Positions 6,647 to 16,257 of a DNA stretch of 39,709 nucleotides are shown here, piece after piece (the first letter of the stretch is position 1; the number at the start of each line of letters is the position of its first letter). The notes beneath the pieces are model-generated. The model was not told the origin of the DNA, did not search any database, and saw only the letters and a list, made by a program, of their open reading frames with translations. A program made the translations under genes and the position numbers. This stretch comes from Ignavibacteriaceae bacterium (lineage in GTDB: Bacteria; Bacteroidota; Ignavibacteria; Ignavibacteriales; Ignavibacteriaceae). The stretch spans positions 1-39,709 of the forward strand of contig JABDPB010000060.1 of NCBI GenBank assembly GCA_013042995.1. The letters are read 5' to 3'.

Positions 6647-8464
6647 TTATTTCAGAAGCATCATTTTTCTATTTTCAACTTTGTTTTTCGTTTCAAGTCT
6701 GTAAAAATAAATTCCGCTTGAAAAATTTTCAGCGTTAAATTCTGTTTCGTAAACTTTTTCGCCGTCTGCTAACCCGTTGAACAAAGTTGCAACTTCATTA
6801 CCTAAAACATCAAATACTTTTAGTTCTACATTTTGTGTTTTACCCAGCGCAAATTTTATAGAAGTTGTTGGATTGAATGGATTTGGAAAATTCTGTTCAA
6901 GTACAAATCCATTTGGTATATTCCCAGCATCAACTTCAATAATGTTACTGTATTCATAATCACCATCTGTATCAATCTGCTTTAATCTGTATGCAAAACT
7001 GCCGTATTGTGCATTGTTATCAGTAAAAGAATATTCTTTTGGTGAGTTTGAATTACCATGTCCCTCCACAAAACCAATTTTTTGCCCATTGTCATTCTGA
7101 GTGGAGCGAAGAATCTCAAATCCATAGTTATTTACCTCTGTCTCTGTTCTCCACTCAAGCTTAACTCCATTTTCCAAAACAACTGCAGAAAATGAGGAGA
7201 GTTCTACAGGCAAAGGTGCAAAATCCCAGCTATCTGAAATTCGGAAACCATCATATGTTGCTTCAAGTATATCGCCGCCAGGTACCTGTCTAAAACAAAT
7301 TGCATCTAATTCGTCCAATCCTGCACCTACATTAGAATATGCTCCAGGAGTTCCCGCATTTGATTCGCTGGAAGGAACACCAGCAGATTTCACCCATAAA
7401 CTTATTTCATCATTGGCACTAAAATTAATTACGTATTTGATGATAATTAAGTAGGTCTGATTTTTAGAATAGTCGGTAGGATCCCACTCTTCATTACCCC
7501 CAAGGGTTGAAACCCTTACCCCGAAATTCACGCTTCCATCTACTATTCTCATGTGAAATGCGCAGCAAAACTGATCAGTAAGTATATCAAAGTTAGGTGC
7601 ATCTGCCATGTGAAGTGAGTAGGATCCACCATCATTGAGATCAGTATCTGTTACATTAACAAGGAAAGATAGATAAAGTGTCGAACCATCTGAATTTTGA
7701 GGTGTAAGTAATCTATAAATATCCTCTCCACCAGCACCATAGAGATACGCTGCATTTCCAATACCTGATCCTTCGTAACCAGAATAAGCTAAACCAGTTG
7801 TAGTCGTAATTTGATTCTGAGTTCCCAAATAAGACACCCATCCATTGTCTCTTAGATCTCCTGAAAAATTAAAATCCTCATAAAATAGTAGTTCTCCATT
7901 TACAGTATTTATTGTAAAATCATCAATCATAATTCGTTCGGTAGATCCATTAGCCTGAAGTCTAACCTTTATATCAGGAGTTGCAGTTATAGTAAAGTTA
8001 TAAGAAAATAGTGACCAATCAGAAGTGTTGTTTAAGAATGTGTTATTAACAGTCCCAACGCTGTTCCAGACACTACCAACATCAGAGCTATACGCAACAT
8101 CAAAATCAGGGCTAGGAGCACCATCCCACCGTCTTACACGAAAAGAAAATCCATTAATTGAGTTAGTATTAACTGTGGCAATCCAGGATACACTACTATT
8201 ATCCCTTAATCGCCATGCATAAGATGAGTTGTTGTAAGTTGAAAGAGCTCCATCTTGAGTACCATCATTTTGTCGAAGTGCTGGCCCACCAGTAAAAATA
8301 ATCCCCACACCATTAATTGATGTGTTATACTGATGATCTGACTGATAAGATGCTAGAGTTCCCCCAATACCAGCAGTCCAATTTGCCACAGTGTCAAAAT
8401 TAACTGTTTGAGAAAAATTTGTAGAAATGAATGCAACAGTGAAAAATATAAAAATCTTTTTCAT
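6647..8464 (-). CDS. Secreted multidomain protein with T9SS sorting domain
   Basis: This 605-residue protein starts at an ATG behind GAGGG and has a signal peptide ending near TNFSQ. Residues about 20-190 are a beta-rich domain with the look of a carbohydrate-binding or lectin-like fold (FRVRRWDGAPSPDFDVAYS; KVRLQANGSTERIMIDDF). Residues about 193-415 repeat the domain in the protein at 1212-2768: matching phrases are GYEGSGIGN, GGEDIYRLL, LYLSFLVNV and TYLIIIKY. A fibronectin-like linker follows, containing the EILRSTQND segment. The sorting domain (LEQNFPNPFNPTTSIKFALG) is of a different subtype from the three genes to its left and matches the one in the protein at 9644-12598. Function is unknown; an extracellular binding role is inferred. 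Confidence 0.85.
   Translation of the reverse strand: MKKIFIFFTVAFISTNFSQTVNFDTVANWTAGIGGTLASYQSDHQYNTSINGVGIIFTGGPALRQNDGTQDGALSTYNNSSYAWRLRDNSSVSWIATVNTNSINGFSFRVRRWDGAPSPDFDVAYSSDVGSVWNSVGTVNNTFLNNTSDWSLFSYNFTITATPDIKVRLQANGSTERIMIDDFTINTVNGELLFYEDFNFSGDLRDNGWVSYLGTQNQITTTTGLAYSGYEGSGIGNAAYLYGAGGEDIYRLLTPQNSDGSTLYLSFLVNVTDTDLNDGGSYSLHMADAPNFDILTDQFCCAFHMRIVDGSVNFGVRVSTLGGNEEWDPTDYSKNQTYLIIIKYVINFSANDEISLWVKSAGVPSSESNAGTPGAYSNVGAGLDELDAICFRQVPGGDILEATYDGFRISDSWDFAPLPVELSSFSAVVLENGVKLEWRTETEVNNYGFEILRSTQNDNGQKIGFVEGHGNSNSPKEYSFTDNNAQYGSFAYRLKQIDTDGDYEYSNIIEVDAGNIPNGFVLEQNFPNPFNPTTSIKFALGKTQNVELKVFDVLGNEVATLFNGLADGEKVYETEFNAENFSSGIYFYRLETKNKVENRKMMLLK
7091..7210 (-). repeat. Near-identical ~120-bp segment shared with 4919-5038
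   Basis: Partner of the duplicated linker-coding segment. It encodes the same part of the fibronectin-like domain in a gene whose sorting domain is of the other subtype. The junction between the two T9SS CTD subtypes lies after this segment. Confidence 0.75.
7092..7117 (-). repeat. Dispersed-repeat-like 26-mer inside the 605-residue gene (copy 3)
   Basis: Same 26 bases as copy 2, read in the same frame as EILRSTQND. Confidence 0.58.
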
Positions 8465-8650
8465 TACACCCTCACAAATATTATGGTTGGAATATTTGTT
8501 AAAAAAATTTTTAGTGGTAACTGTGTGTTTATGCCCTCCAGCATAGCTGCATCGCTACTATGTTTTAAATACAACTAATTTAAACGTAAATATTTTTATT
8601 AAAAGAAGCCATAAAATTTGTGTTAAATTAATTTTTTAATTAATTGGGCA

Positions 8651-8680
8651 ATAAAAAACCCTGCAAATGCAGGGCTTAGT
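8651..8680 (-). terminator. Rho-independent terminator after the lipoprotein gene
   Basis: CCCTGC (8659-8664) pairs with GCAGGG (8669-8674) around AAAT, and a T run follows on the minus strand. It is about 35 bases after the stop at 8710. Confidence 0.83.
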
Positions 8681-8709
8681 TAAAATTTTCATTGAAAAAG
8701 AATTATATA

Positions 8710-9300
8710 TTATCTAACCCATCCAAATCGAGAGTCTGTTTCATACATAACATTCTGACCAATCAATACATTATCAACAATGAACTCCGGTGCTTTCAAT
8801 TCAATAATTCCGCTTGCAATATCAATATCTATTGATTCGTATAACACATTATATATCTCACCTGAACTTTGATTTATAAAATCGATGTCTTCAGGATTTA
8901 CATTAAATAAATCCAATCCTTCAAACTTTACGTACAAATCGGATGGTTGGTTGAAAATTGTTGACGGTGATAAGTCTATGACCCCAGTTTCGTTATCTAT
9001 TGTCATAGTTATCATTAAGGGCTCAGGCACGGTGTTTTCATAGATATTGAATTTCGCTATGACTTTTACCTCTCCGTGTGGTCCACCACTATATGATTCA
9101 TCGATTATCAACTCACCGCCTTCGACATCAATGTATTCTGTAACGGAGAATTGATTTTCGATTGATAAGCCATTTCCTTCAGGTAGTTGAATCCACTGAG
9201 GGATTTCAAGTTGGTTTTGATTGGATTCTACAGGTGTTTCTTCAACACAAGAAACAAGAAGAAGAAGTATCAAGAATACTAAAGTGTTCACAGTTTTCAC
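8710..9300 (-). CDS. Putative lipoprotein, function unknown
   Basis: This 196-residue protein starts at a GTG at 9300, supported by a strong AGGAGG eight bases upstream. The N-terminus is a lipoprotein signal with the lipobox LLVSC (Cys18), so it should be lipid-anchored after cleavage by signal peptidase II. The mature part is acidic and beta-rich. It contains a strand-turn pattern (GGELIIDESYSGGPHGEVKV) and ends in a segment rich in Ile and Asp. I recognise no domain. It is the only member of this array without a T9SS sorting domain, and it has its own ribosome site and terminator. A link to the neighbouring secreted proteins is only positional. Confidence 0.8.
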   Translation of the reverse strand: MKTVNTLVFLILLLLVSCVEETPVESNQNQLEIPQWIQLPEGNGLSIENQFSVTEYIDVEGGELIIDESYSGGPHGEVKVIAKFNIYENTVPEPLMITMTIDNETGVIDLSPSTIFNQPSDLYVKFEGLDLFNVNPEDIDFINQSSGEIYNVLYESIDIDIASGIIELKAPEFIVDNVLIGQNVMYETDSRFGWVR

Positions 9301-9643
9301 TAGGAAACCTCCTAAATATGAGACAAATTATTTAGTAAAATTCCTCACTTCTTTAGCATCCCTATGGCGTAGCAGTCCCAAGTTATATGCCATTAAGATA
9401 GAGAGCCACTATTTTTCTATTGTATCATTTAAAATCAAGTATTAACAACATTTATATTCTATTTAGCTGCTTTAAAGTGTGATAAATTGAAAAACCTGTT
9501 TGAAAATGAAACACATTTTTTTCAACTAATTTAAGAACTGCATTCAACAGTTAATAAAAAGATTGAATGGCATGAAGTTAGTTTCACATAAAAAAACCCC
9601 CGGTAAAACGGGGGCAAATAGTTAGTTTAGTTTTTTTTCTTAA
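9301..9643. other. 343-bp intergenic stretch
   Basis: It holds the terminator of the gene at 9644 at its right end and the AGGAGG ribosome site of the lipoprotein at its left end. Between them the minus strand has a possible weak stem around 9361-9410 and a TGGCATATAACTTGG string that only partly resembles a sigma-54 promoter. No ORF, tRNA or riboswitch that I recognise. Confidence 0.5.
9588..9615 (-). terminator. Rho-independent terminator after the Asp-box propeller gene
   Basis: CCCCCG (9597-9602) pairs with CGGGGG (9609-9614) around GTAAAA, followed by seven T on the minus strand. It lies about 30 bases after the stop at 9644. Confidence 0.87.
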
Positions 9644-12598
9644 TTATTTGAGAAGCAGCATTTTGCGGTTTTCAACTTTGTTTTTAGTTTCAAGTATGTA
9701 AAAATAAATTCCGCTTGAAAAGTTCTCCGCACTAAATACAGCTTCGTAAACTTTGCCACCATCTGCAATGCCGGAAAATAAATTAGCAACTTCGTTTCCT
9801 AAAATATCAAACACTTTTAATTCTGCTTTTTGTGTTTCTGCAACAGCAAATTTTATTGTTGTAATTGGATTAAATGGATTTGGATAATTCTGCTCAAGTA
9901 CAAATCCATTTGGAATAGTACCCGCATCGACTTCAATTACATCGCTGTATTCAAAATCACCATCTGTATCAATCTGCTTTAGCTTGTAAGCAAAGCTGCC
10001 GTATTTAGCATTTGTATCAGTAACCGTATACTCTTTCGGAGAGTTACTGTTTCCGTGTCCTTCAACAAAACTAATCTTTTCCCATAAAGTATCATTTTCA
10101 GCAAGCTGAGTTCTTTCAACATCAAAACCGAAGTTATCAACCTCTGTTTCGGTACGCCAATCAAGTTTAACTCCGCCGCTTCGTAAAACTTTTGCAGTGA
10201 AGGAAGAGAGTTCTACTGGTAAAGCAGCATCAATATTAGTTTCCCATAATCCGCGTCCATAAGTACCAGCTCTTAATTTATTGGTCCCGCCGGTATAGAG
10301 TATTTCTAGTTCTGTAACAACAACATTCGGTAAGCCTGTATTGAACGGCACCCAATTATTTATTCCATCTTTTACATAAACACCTAAATCGGTACCAACG
10401 AACAAAACGTTACGGTCTGTAGCTACTTTGTAATAAACAATACACATAACCGGAAGATCTGGAAGTCCGGTTGATATATTAGTCCAACTTCCACCACCGT
10501 CTGTTGATTCGTAGACTTTTGCTCCTGCAGTATAACCTCCGAAGGTAATCCAGAGAGTATTTGGATCATCATCCTTAACGGCGATGTAAGTTATGCTATT
10601 TGAGCTAGCCGGAAGCGTGATTGAAGACCAATTTGTTCCACCATTTGTTGTTCTCCACATGTTTGTTAAGTCTGCTGCATAGAGAAAATTTGAATTTGAA
10701 GATGCAATTGCAAGAGAACGTAATTTTGTGGTAGAGCTTAAAACAGATGACGCACTTGTCCAAGTATTTCCGCGATTGGTCGTTTCCCAAATTTGATCAT
10801 AACCTGCGAAAAGAGTTGCACTGTTATTAGGATCTATGATATAAGGGGTGACCCATGCACCCGTCGGTTGTCCACCTGGGATATTCGCCGAGATATCAGT
10901 TGGAAATGAAAGTCCTCCATTCGTACTCCTCGAAATTTGTCCCCTAACATAAGTTGCATACATATAATTAGAGTTTGAATAATCCACAATACATTCCATT
11001 CCATCTCCGCCTTTAACATCAGTCCAGAACCCGCCATTATATAACTTTGAGCCATTATCCTGCAGTCCTGTTAGAACAGTATTAACACTAGTTTGAGATA
11101 CGCCAATTCTGTAAATCTGGCTTATTACCATTCCATTTGTTAAATCAATCCAGCTTGTTCCTCCATCTGTAGTTTTATAAATACCTCCGTCATTTCCTTC
11201 GAAAAGTGTTGTGCCGCTTTGAAATGCTAATGTGTGTTTATCAGCGTGTGCAACAGGTGCGCCACTCTTGTTATAAACAAAATAACTGGTCCACATATTA
11301 CTTATAGTCCAGGTTACTCCGCCATCAGATGATTTCCAGGTATTTACGCCTCCGATATATACTGTATTTGCATTGGTTGGTGAAGCTGCAATACAAAGAT
11401 CATAAGTTCCCTGACCTGTTGTTCCACCAGATCCATCACTATAATATCCCAACATATTCTGACTAGTATTTGTATTCACCTGAGAGATACTCGTTCCACT
11501 GTTGGTAGATTTATAAACACCCAGCAACCCTCCTGAATTATTACAGGCAAGAAGATAAACGACTGTTGGATTATTGGGTGTAACAGTAATTTCGTTTCGA
11601 TATCCATTTGCTCCAATACTTAAATATGACCAACTCTCTCCATTATTCGTTGATTTAGCCAAATATCCCTGATTGTATCCAAAAGATGATCCATATATAG
11701 TATTGTGATCTCCTGGTTTAAATTCCATGTCAATCCATCGATTTGGATCTTTTTGTGTCCAGGAGGTACCAGAATTTGTAGTTTTATAAATACCACTTGA
11801 AGTAGAAGCTAACAGAATCGTATTATCTGTTGGATCTATCAATAGTCGATAAATTATCACACCACTACTATTTACAAACGTTAAGCCAGTTGCACTCCAG
11901 GTTGAGCCGCTATCTGTAGATTTGTAAACGCCTACAGAATTATTATCTGCTGATTGTCCACCACCCAAAGCCCACATGCTTCCACCATCTCGGTCACCTG
12001 TTGCAATGTATAAAATGTTGGGATTTGTATAATCAACAACAATATCACTTACGCCGACTACCAGTTCATTATCATTCAGGTTGGTCCAATTGCTTCCTCC
12101 ATTCGTTGTCTTCCACAAACCACCGGAAGGACTGCCAACCCAAAAAGTATTGGCATCGGTAGGATGGAAAGCAATACAATTAATTCTTCCGATACCGGCA
12201 TAACCTCCAGTTGAGCTGCTGGTTCCTAAATTTACCCAGTTTTCATCGTAAGTGATTTTATTAAGATTATTTTGAGAGTTCAAATATTTTTCATACTCAA
12301 TAACTGAGTTTGTGGTGGGAAATTCTCCTGTCTCCTGGTTTACTCTTTGTTCCCAGTACCATTCCCAGCGTTTAAATATTTTCCAGCCCGGAGCTTTTTC
12401 CTTAACACCATTTTCAACATAATACCCATCTGTAACATTGTATGGGGCGTAATAATCGTTGAATGATCGTTGAATTTCGTAAAAATTCTTAGGATTATTA
12501 TTATTTAGCGTGCTCAACTGAGTATTTAGTTGTGTTTGCTGAGAAAAGATAAATGAGTTATTTAAAGTTAATAAAAATAAGAAAAGCGCCTTTTTCAT
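9644..12598 (-). CDS. Secreted Asp-box (BNR/sortilin-like) beta-propeller protein with T9SS sorting domain
   Basis: This 984-residue protein has a signal peptide (to about residue 20) and an N-terminal helical-looking segment rich in Trp and Tyr (GWKIFKRWEWYWEQR, residues 71-85). From about residue 160 to 710 come eleven Asp-box-type motifs of the form S/T-x-D/N-x-G-x-S/T-W, such as TTNGGSNW, STDSGSTW, SSDGGVTW and TTDGGTSW. Such motifs mark multi-bladed propellers of the sialidase/Vps10 (sortilin) type. HADKHTLAF followed by a downstream NDGGIY is typical of this secreted BNR group. No sialidase Arg triad was identified, so an enzyme activity is not claimed. A fibronectin-like linker and a type A sorting domain (LEQNYPNPFNPITTIKFAVA) end the protein. 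Unlike its three relatives it has VERTQLAEND where they have EILRSTQND. Confidence 0.9.
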   Translation of the reverse strand: MKKALFLFLLTLNNSFIFSQQTQLNTQLSTLNNNNPKNFYEIQRSFNDYYAPYNVTDGYYVENGVKEKAPGWKIFKRWEWYWEQRVNQETGEFPTTNSVIEYEKYLNSQNNLNKITYDENWVNLGTSSSTGGYAGIGRINCIAFHPTDANTFWVGSPSGGLWKTTNGGSNWTNLNDNELVVGVSDIVVDYTNPNILYIATGDRDGGSMWALGGGQSADNNSVGVYKSTDSGSTWSATGLTFVNSSGVIIYRLLIDPTDNTILLASTSSGIYKTTNSGTSWTQKDPNRWIDMEFKPGDHNTIYGSSFGYNQGYLAKSTNNGESWSYLSIGANGYRNEITVTPNNPTVVYLLACNNSGGLLGVYKSTNSGTSISQVNTNTSQNMLGYYSDGSGGTTGQGTYDLCIAASPTNANTVYIGGVNTWKSSDGGVTWTISNMWTSYFVYNKSGAPVAHADKHTLAFQSGTTLFEGNDGGIYKTTDGGTSWIDLTNGMVISQIYRIGVSQTSVNTVLTGLQDNGSKLYNGGFWTDVKGGDGMECIVDYSNSNYMYATYVRGQISRSTNGGLSFPTDISANIPGGQPTGAWVTPYIIDPNNSATLFAGYDQIWETTNRGNTWTSASSVLSSTTKLRSLAIASSNSNFLYAADLTNMWRTTNGGTNWSSITLPASSNSITYIAVKDDDPNTLWITFGGYTAGAKVYESTDGGGSWTNISTGLPDLPVMCIVYYKVATDRNVLFVGTDLGVYVKDGINNWVPFNTGLPNVVVTELEILYTGGTNKLRAGTYGRGLWETNIDAALPVELSSFTAKVLRSGGVKLDWRTETEVDNFGFDVERTQLAENDTLWEKISFVEGHGNSNSPKEYTVTDTNAKYGSFAYKLKQIDTDGDFEYSDVIEVDAGTIPNGFVLEQNYPNPFNPITTIKFAVAETQKAELKVFDILGNEVANLFSGIADGGKVYEAVFSAENFSSGIYFYILETKNKVENRKMLLLK

Positions 12599-12756
12599 TT
12601 TTCACCATTGCTATAAAAGTTTTAATATATGTTTTATCAAAAAAAACGCCAAAATGGGTACTTAAAAAATCAGAAAACAATTGAATTATTGAAAAAAATG
12701 TTATTTTGAAACATTTGAAAGAAGTAATTTTTACTAATTTTTCATCTGAATTGAAA

Positions 12757-13671
12757 ATGGAAAAAATATTAATCACAGGTGCTACAGGCTCAATCGGGAG
12801 AAATCTTTTAGAGAAGCTTTCTGAAAGGGAAGATGAAATAACCGTATTTACAAGAAATCCGTCGAAAGCTGAAAAGAAATTACCAAGCGTAAAGAAAATA
12901 GTGAAGTGGGATTTTGAGGAAGTAGATTACTGGTCAAATGAATTAAATGGAAAGGACGTTGTCATCCATCTTGGAGGTGCAAATCTTGCGGCCAAAAGAT
13001 GGAATAAGGAGTATAAAAAATTAGCATACAACAGCAGAATAATCAGCACAAGAAATTTAGTTGGGGCAATTAAATCAGTTGAGCAAAAACCAAAAGCATT
13101 TATCTGTGCAAATGCAGTTGGAATATACGGTGATAGAGGTGATGAAACTTTAGACGAATCAAGCACACTTGGAAACGATTTCTTAGCAAACTTCTGCAAA
13201 GATTGGGAAGCTGAAGCAAAAAAAGTTGAAGAGCTGGGAGTTAGATATGTATCAGTCAGAACAGGTTTAGTGCTCGAAAAAGATGAAGGTTTAATGAAAA
13301 AACTTATTCCATCATTTAAAATGTTTTTAGGTGGATATCTTGGCAACGGCAGACAATGGTTTCCCTGGATTCACATTAAAGATATTGCTGGAATTTATCT
13401 GCACGCAATTGACAACGATTCTTTGAACGGCTCAGTAAATGGAGCGTCACCTGGAATAGTTACTAATAAAGAATTTTCTAAAATGCTTGGCAAAGTTTTA
13501 AACCGACCAGCGCTGTTCCCCATTCCTAAAATAGCCCTAAGAATTGTATCCGGTGAACTAGGAAATTATGTGGCGGACAGTCAGAGAGTTTCAATGGATA
13601 AAATTTTAAGGAGCGGTTATAATTTTAAGTTTGAAAACCTTGAAGAGGCATTGAGAGATTTATTAGAATAA
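12757..13671 (+). CDS. TIGR01777 family NAD(P)-dependent epimerase (YfcH/SDR39U1-like)
   Basis: This is an extended short-chain dehydrogenase of the YfcH group. I choose the ATG at 12757, which puts the Rossmann motif ITGATGSIG at residues 5-13 as expected and gives 304 residues, close to the family length; an in-frame ATG at 12706 would add 17 residues. Other family phrases are VIHLGGANLAAKRW, the STRNLV segment, ANAVGIYGDRGDE and WIHIKDIAGIY. The C-terminal NGASPG...LGKVLNRPALFPIP region matches the DUF1731 tail. The substrate is unknown in most members. The stop codon overlaps a hairpin shared with the convergent ahcY gene. Confidence 0.92.
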   Translation: MEKILITGATGSIGRNLLEKLSEREDEITVFTRNPSKAEKKLPSVKKIVKWDFEEVDYWSNELNGKDVVIHLGGANLAAKRWNKEYKKLAYNSRIISTRNLVGAIKSVEQKPKAFICANAVGIYGDRGDETLDESSTLGNDFLANFCKDWEAEAKKVEELGVRYVSVRTGLVLEKDEGLMKKLIPSFKMFLGGYLGNGRQWFPWIHIKDIAGIYLHAIDNDSLNGSVNGASPGIVTNKEFSKMLGKVLNRPALFPIPKIALRIVSGELGNYVADSQRVSMDKILRSGYNFKFENLEEALRDLLE

Positions 13672-13702
13672 GTAGAGACGCAGAGTATTGCGCCTCTACT
13701 TA
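13669..13702. repeat. Palindromic hairpin between convergent genes; REP-like and possible bidirectional terminator
   Basis: TAAGTAGAG-A-CGC pairs with GCG-C-CTCTACTTA around an eight-base loop; the only mismatch is one A-C. It overlaps the epimerase stop codon and ends seven bases before the ahcY stop. The core GTAGAGACGC...GCGCCTCTAC resembles palindromic repeats I recall from many genomes. Confidence 0.7.
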
Positions 13703-13709
13703 GTAAGTT

Positions 13710-15038
13710 TTAATATCGATAGTAGTCTGGTTTGTATGGCCCTTCAACAGGAACATCTATATACTCAGCTTGCTCAGGACTTAACACATCGAGCTCCGCC
13801 CCTACTTTAGCAAGGTGCAGTCTTGCAACCATTTCATCGAGATGTTTTGGCAAAGTATAAACTTTGTTTTCATACTTATCATGCTGGCTCCACAATTCCA
13901 TTTGTGCAAGTACCTGGTTGGTAAATGAATTAGACATCACAAAAGACGGATGACCCATTGCACAGCCCAGATTCACTAGCCTTCCTTCTGCTAACACAAT
14001 AATATCTTTTCCATCGATTGTGTATTTATCAACCTGTGGTTTTATGTCATCCTTTGTATCACCATAGTTTTCGTTCAGCCAGGCCATATCGATTTCATTA
14101 TCAAAGTGTCCGATGTTGCAAACAACGGTCTTATCTTTCAATGATCTGAAAATTTTCTCATCAATGACATTATAATTTCCTGTTGCTGTAACAACTATAT
14201 CTGCACGGGGCGCAGCATTTTCCATTTTTTGCACCTCATAGCCATCCATTGCAGCCTGCAATGCACAGATAGGGTCAATTTCTGTAACAATAACTCTAAC
14301 ATCTGCACCTCTTAAAGATTGAGCAGAACCTTTACCAACGTCACCATATCCTGCAACCACAGCCACTTTTCCAGCCATCATTAAATCAGTAGCTCTTCTA
14401 ATTGCATCTACTAAAGATTCGCGGCAGCCATATTTATTATCAAATTTAGATTTTGTAACTGAATCGTTTACATTAAAGGCAGGCATTGGTAACGTGCCTT
14501 TTTTCTCGCGTTCATACAAACGATGAACACCGGTTGTTGTTTCTTCAGAAATACCTTTAATATCCTTTGCTAGTTCCGGATAGTTATCTAAAATCATATT
14601 TGTAAGATCTCCACCGTCATCAAGAATCATATTCAACGGATTTTTGTCTTCACCAAAAAACAAAGTTTGTTCGATACACCAATCATACTCTTTTAAAGTT
14701 TCGCCTTTCCACGCATAAACCGGAACCCCTTCTTTTGCTATTGCAGCAGCGGCATGATCCTGTGTAGAAAAAATATTGCATGATGACCATTGAACTTCAG
14801 CACCTAGATCCCTTAAGGTTTCAATCAATACTGCGGTTTGCACTGTCATGTGCAAACAGCCTGCTATACGTGCACCCTGAAGCGGCTGCTCTTTTTTGTA
14901 TTTTTCCCTTATGGACATCAGGCCGGGCATTTCAGCTTCGGCAAGCTTAATTTCTTTTCTTCCCCAATCAGCTAGTGAAATATCTTTAACCTTAAAAGGT
15001 AATTTTTTCACATCGTCTTTAATTGCAACTTCGCTCAT
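13710..15038 (-). CDS. ahcY: Adenosylhomocysteinase (S-adenosylhomocysteine hydrolase)
   Basis: AhcY hydrolyses SAH to homocysteine and adenosine, using bound NAD+, and so relieves product inhibition of methyltransferases. The 442-residue protein has the substrate-site motifs [11 protein letters not shown] (His63), [15 protein letters not shown], and [13 protein letters not shown] (Lys196, Asp200). The NAD-binding motif is GYGDVGKG (230-237), and [11 protein letters not shown] and the C-terminal PYKPDYYRY tail are also present. Length is near the usual 430-470. It starts 21 bases after metK with an AAGGA ribosome site, so the two form a methyl-cycle operon. Confidence 0.98.
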   Translation of the reverse strand: MSEVAIKDDVKKLPFKVKDISLADWGRKEIKLAEAEMPGLMSIREKYKKEQPLQGARIAGCLHMTVQTAVLIETLRDLGAEVQWSSCNIFSTQDHAAAAIAKEGVPVYAWKGETLKEYDWCIEQTLFFGEDKNPLNMILDDGGDLTNMILDNYPELAKDIKGISEETTTGVHRLYEREKKGTLPMPAFNVNDSVTKSKFDNKYGCRESLVDAIRRATDLMMAGKVAVVAGYGDVGKGSAQSLRGADVRVIVTEIDPICALQAAMDGYEVQKMENAAPRADIVVTATGNYNVIDEKIFRSLKDKTVVCNIGHFDNEIDMAWLNENYGDTKDDIKPQVDKYTIDGKDIIVLAEGRLVNLGCAMGHPSFVMSNSFTNQVLAQMELWSQHDKYENKVYTLPKHLDEMVARLHLAKVGAELDVLSPEQAEYIDVPVEGPYKPDYYRY

Positions 15039-15059
15039 TTTGATCCTTTTTCTATTTTA

Positions 15060-16202
15060 TTAAACATATTTCTTAAACAAATTTACCAGGTCTAATTGTT
15101 CCCAGCCAAAATCATTTTCTGTTCTTCCAAAATGTCCATAAGCAGCCGTTTTCTGATAAATTGGTCTTCTAAGATTCAATCTTTCAATAATTCCTTTAGG
15201 GGTCAAATCAACTTCTTTTGAGATTATTTTAGCAATTTCAACATCAGGAATTACACCTGTTCCCTTAGAATCAACAAAAATTGAGACAGGTTCAGCTACA
15301 CCGATTGCGTAAGCTACCTGTACTAAACATTCTTTTGCCAAACCGGACGCGACGATATTTTTTGCAATGTGACGAGCAGCATAGGTAGCCGAACGATCAA
15401 CTTTAGATGGATCTTTACCAGAAAATGCACCGCCGCCATGAGGAGCCCATCCACCATACGTATCAACAATGATCTTTCTTCCGGTTAATCCACTGTCTCC
15501 ATGTGGTCCACCAATTTCAAATCTTCCGGTTGGATTAACAAACACTTTAGTTTTATCATCAAAAAAATCAGTGGGAATAACTTTTCTAATTACCTGTTCA
15601 ATTATGTCGCTTTTTATTTTATTTTGGCTTGCATCAGCATCATGCTGTGTTGAAACAACAATCGCATCAACTCTAACGGGATTTTTATTTTCATCATACT
15701 CAATTGTTACCTGTGTTTTTGCATCCGGACGAAGATACGGCATTACACCATTATAACCTTTTCTAATATCTGCAAGTTTTTTTACAAGCTTATGAGCGTA
15801 CATAATAGGCATCGGCATATACTCAGGAGTTTGATCACAAGCATATCCAAACATCATTCCTTGGTCTCCCGCACCACCTGTATCTACACCCATTGCTATA
15901 TCAGGTGATTGAGAATGGAGTGCATTCAGCACTGAACAAGACTCTGAATCAAACTTATATTCTGAGCTTGTGTAGCCAATTTTTTTTATGGTTGCTCTTA
16001 CAATATCCGGGACTTCAATATAAGCGTCCGTGGTAACTTCTCCGCCAACTAATACTAAACCTGTAGTTACAAAGGTTTCGCAAGCCACACGCGCATTTGG
16101 ATCTTTATCTATAATTGCATCCAATATTCCATCCGAAATTGCATCACAAACTTTATCCGGATGACCTTCTGAAACTGATTCCGATGTAAACAAGAAAGAC
16201 AT
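15060..16202 (-). CDS. metK: S-adenosylmethionine synthetase
   Basis: MetK makes SAM from methionine and ATP. The 380-residue protein shows [10 protein letters not shown] (His14, Asp16, Lys17), the hexapeptide GAGDQG (111-116 region) and the P-loop-like GGGAFSGKD (about 257-265), all diagnostic for the family. It leads the metK-ahcY operon. Upstream lies a well-matched Bacteroidota-type promoter (16258-16289). I looked for SAM and SAH riboswitch cores in the 5' region and saw none. Confidence 0.98.
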   Translation of the reverse strand: MSFLFTSESVSEGHPDKVCDAISDGILDAIIDKDPNARVACETFVTTGLVLVGGEVTTDAYIEVPDIVRATIKKIGYTSSEYKFDSESCSVLNALHSQSPDIAMGVDTGGAGDQGMMFGYACDQTPEYMPMPIMYAHKLVKKLADIRKGYNGVMPYLRPDAKTQVTIEYDENKNPVRVDAIVVSTQHDADASQNKIKSDIIEQVIRKVIPTDFFDDKTKVFVNPTGRFEIGGPHGDSGLTGRKIIVDTYGGWAPHGGGAFSGKDPSKVDRSATYAARHIAKNIVASGLAKECLVQVAYAIGVAEPVSIFVDSKGTGVIPDVEIAKIISKEVDLTPKGIIERLNLRRPIYQKTAAYGHFGRTENDFGWEQLDLVNLFKKYV

Positions 16203-16257
16203 ATTAAAATTTTTACCTTATGAGATTGAACGAAAAGTAATAGCCAAAAAAGGCTTA

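Noticed and set aside
8521-8570. Short palindrome-like stretch before the 605-residue T9SS gene (TATGC-GCATA)
   Set aside because: Only a five-pair stem, with no conserved partner at the other T9SS genes.
9361-9410. Possible structured RNA or riboswitch upstream of the lipoprotein gene
   Set aside because: Only a weak five-pair stem is visible and no known core motif.
12637-12655. Sigma-54-like TTGGCG...TTGAT upstream of the Asp-box propeller gene, with similar partial matches near 6440-6460 and 9380-9400
   Set aside because: The -24 part fits, but the essential GC at -12 is missing in each case. A chance match in AT-rich DNA is more likely.
12927-13346. 139-codon open frame on the minus strand within the epimerase gene
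   Set aside because: It is fully inside a well-recognised gene, lacks domains, and has composition expected of an antisense shadow.
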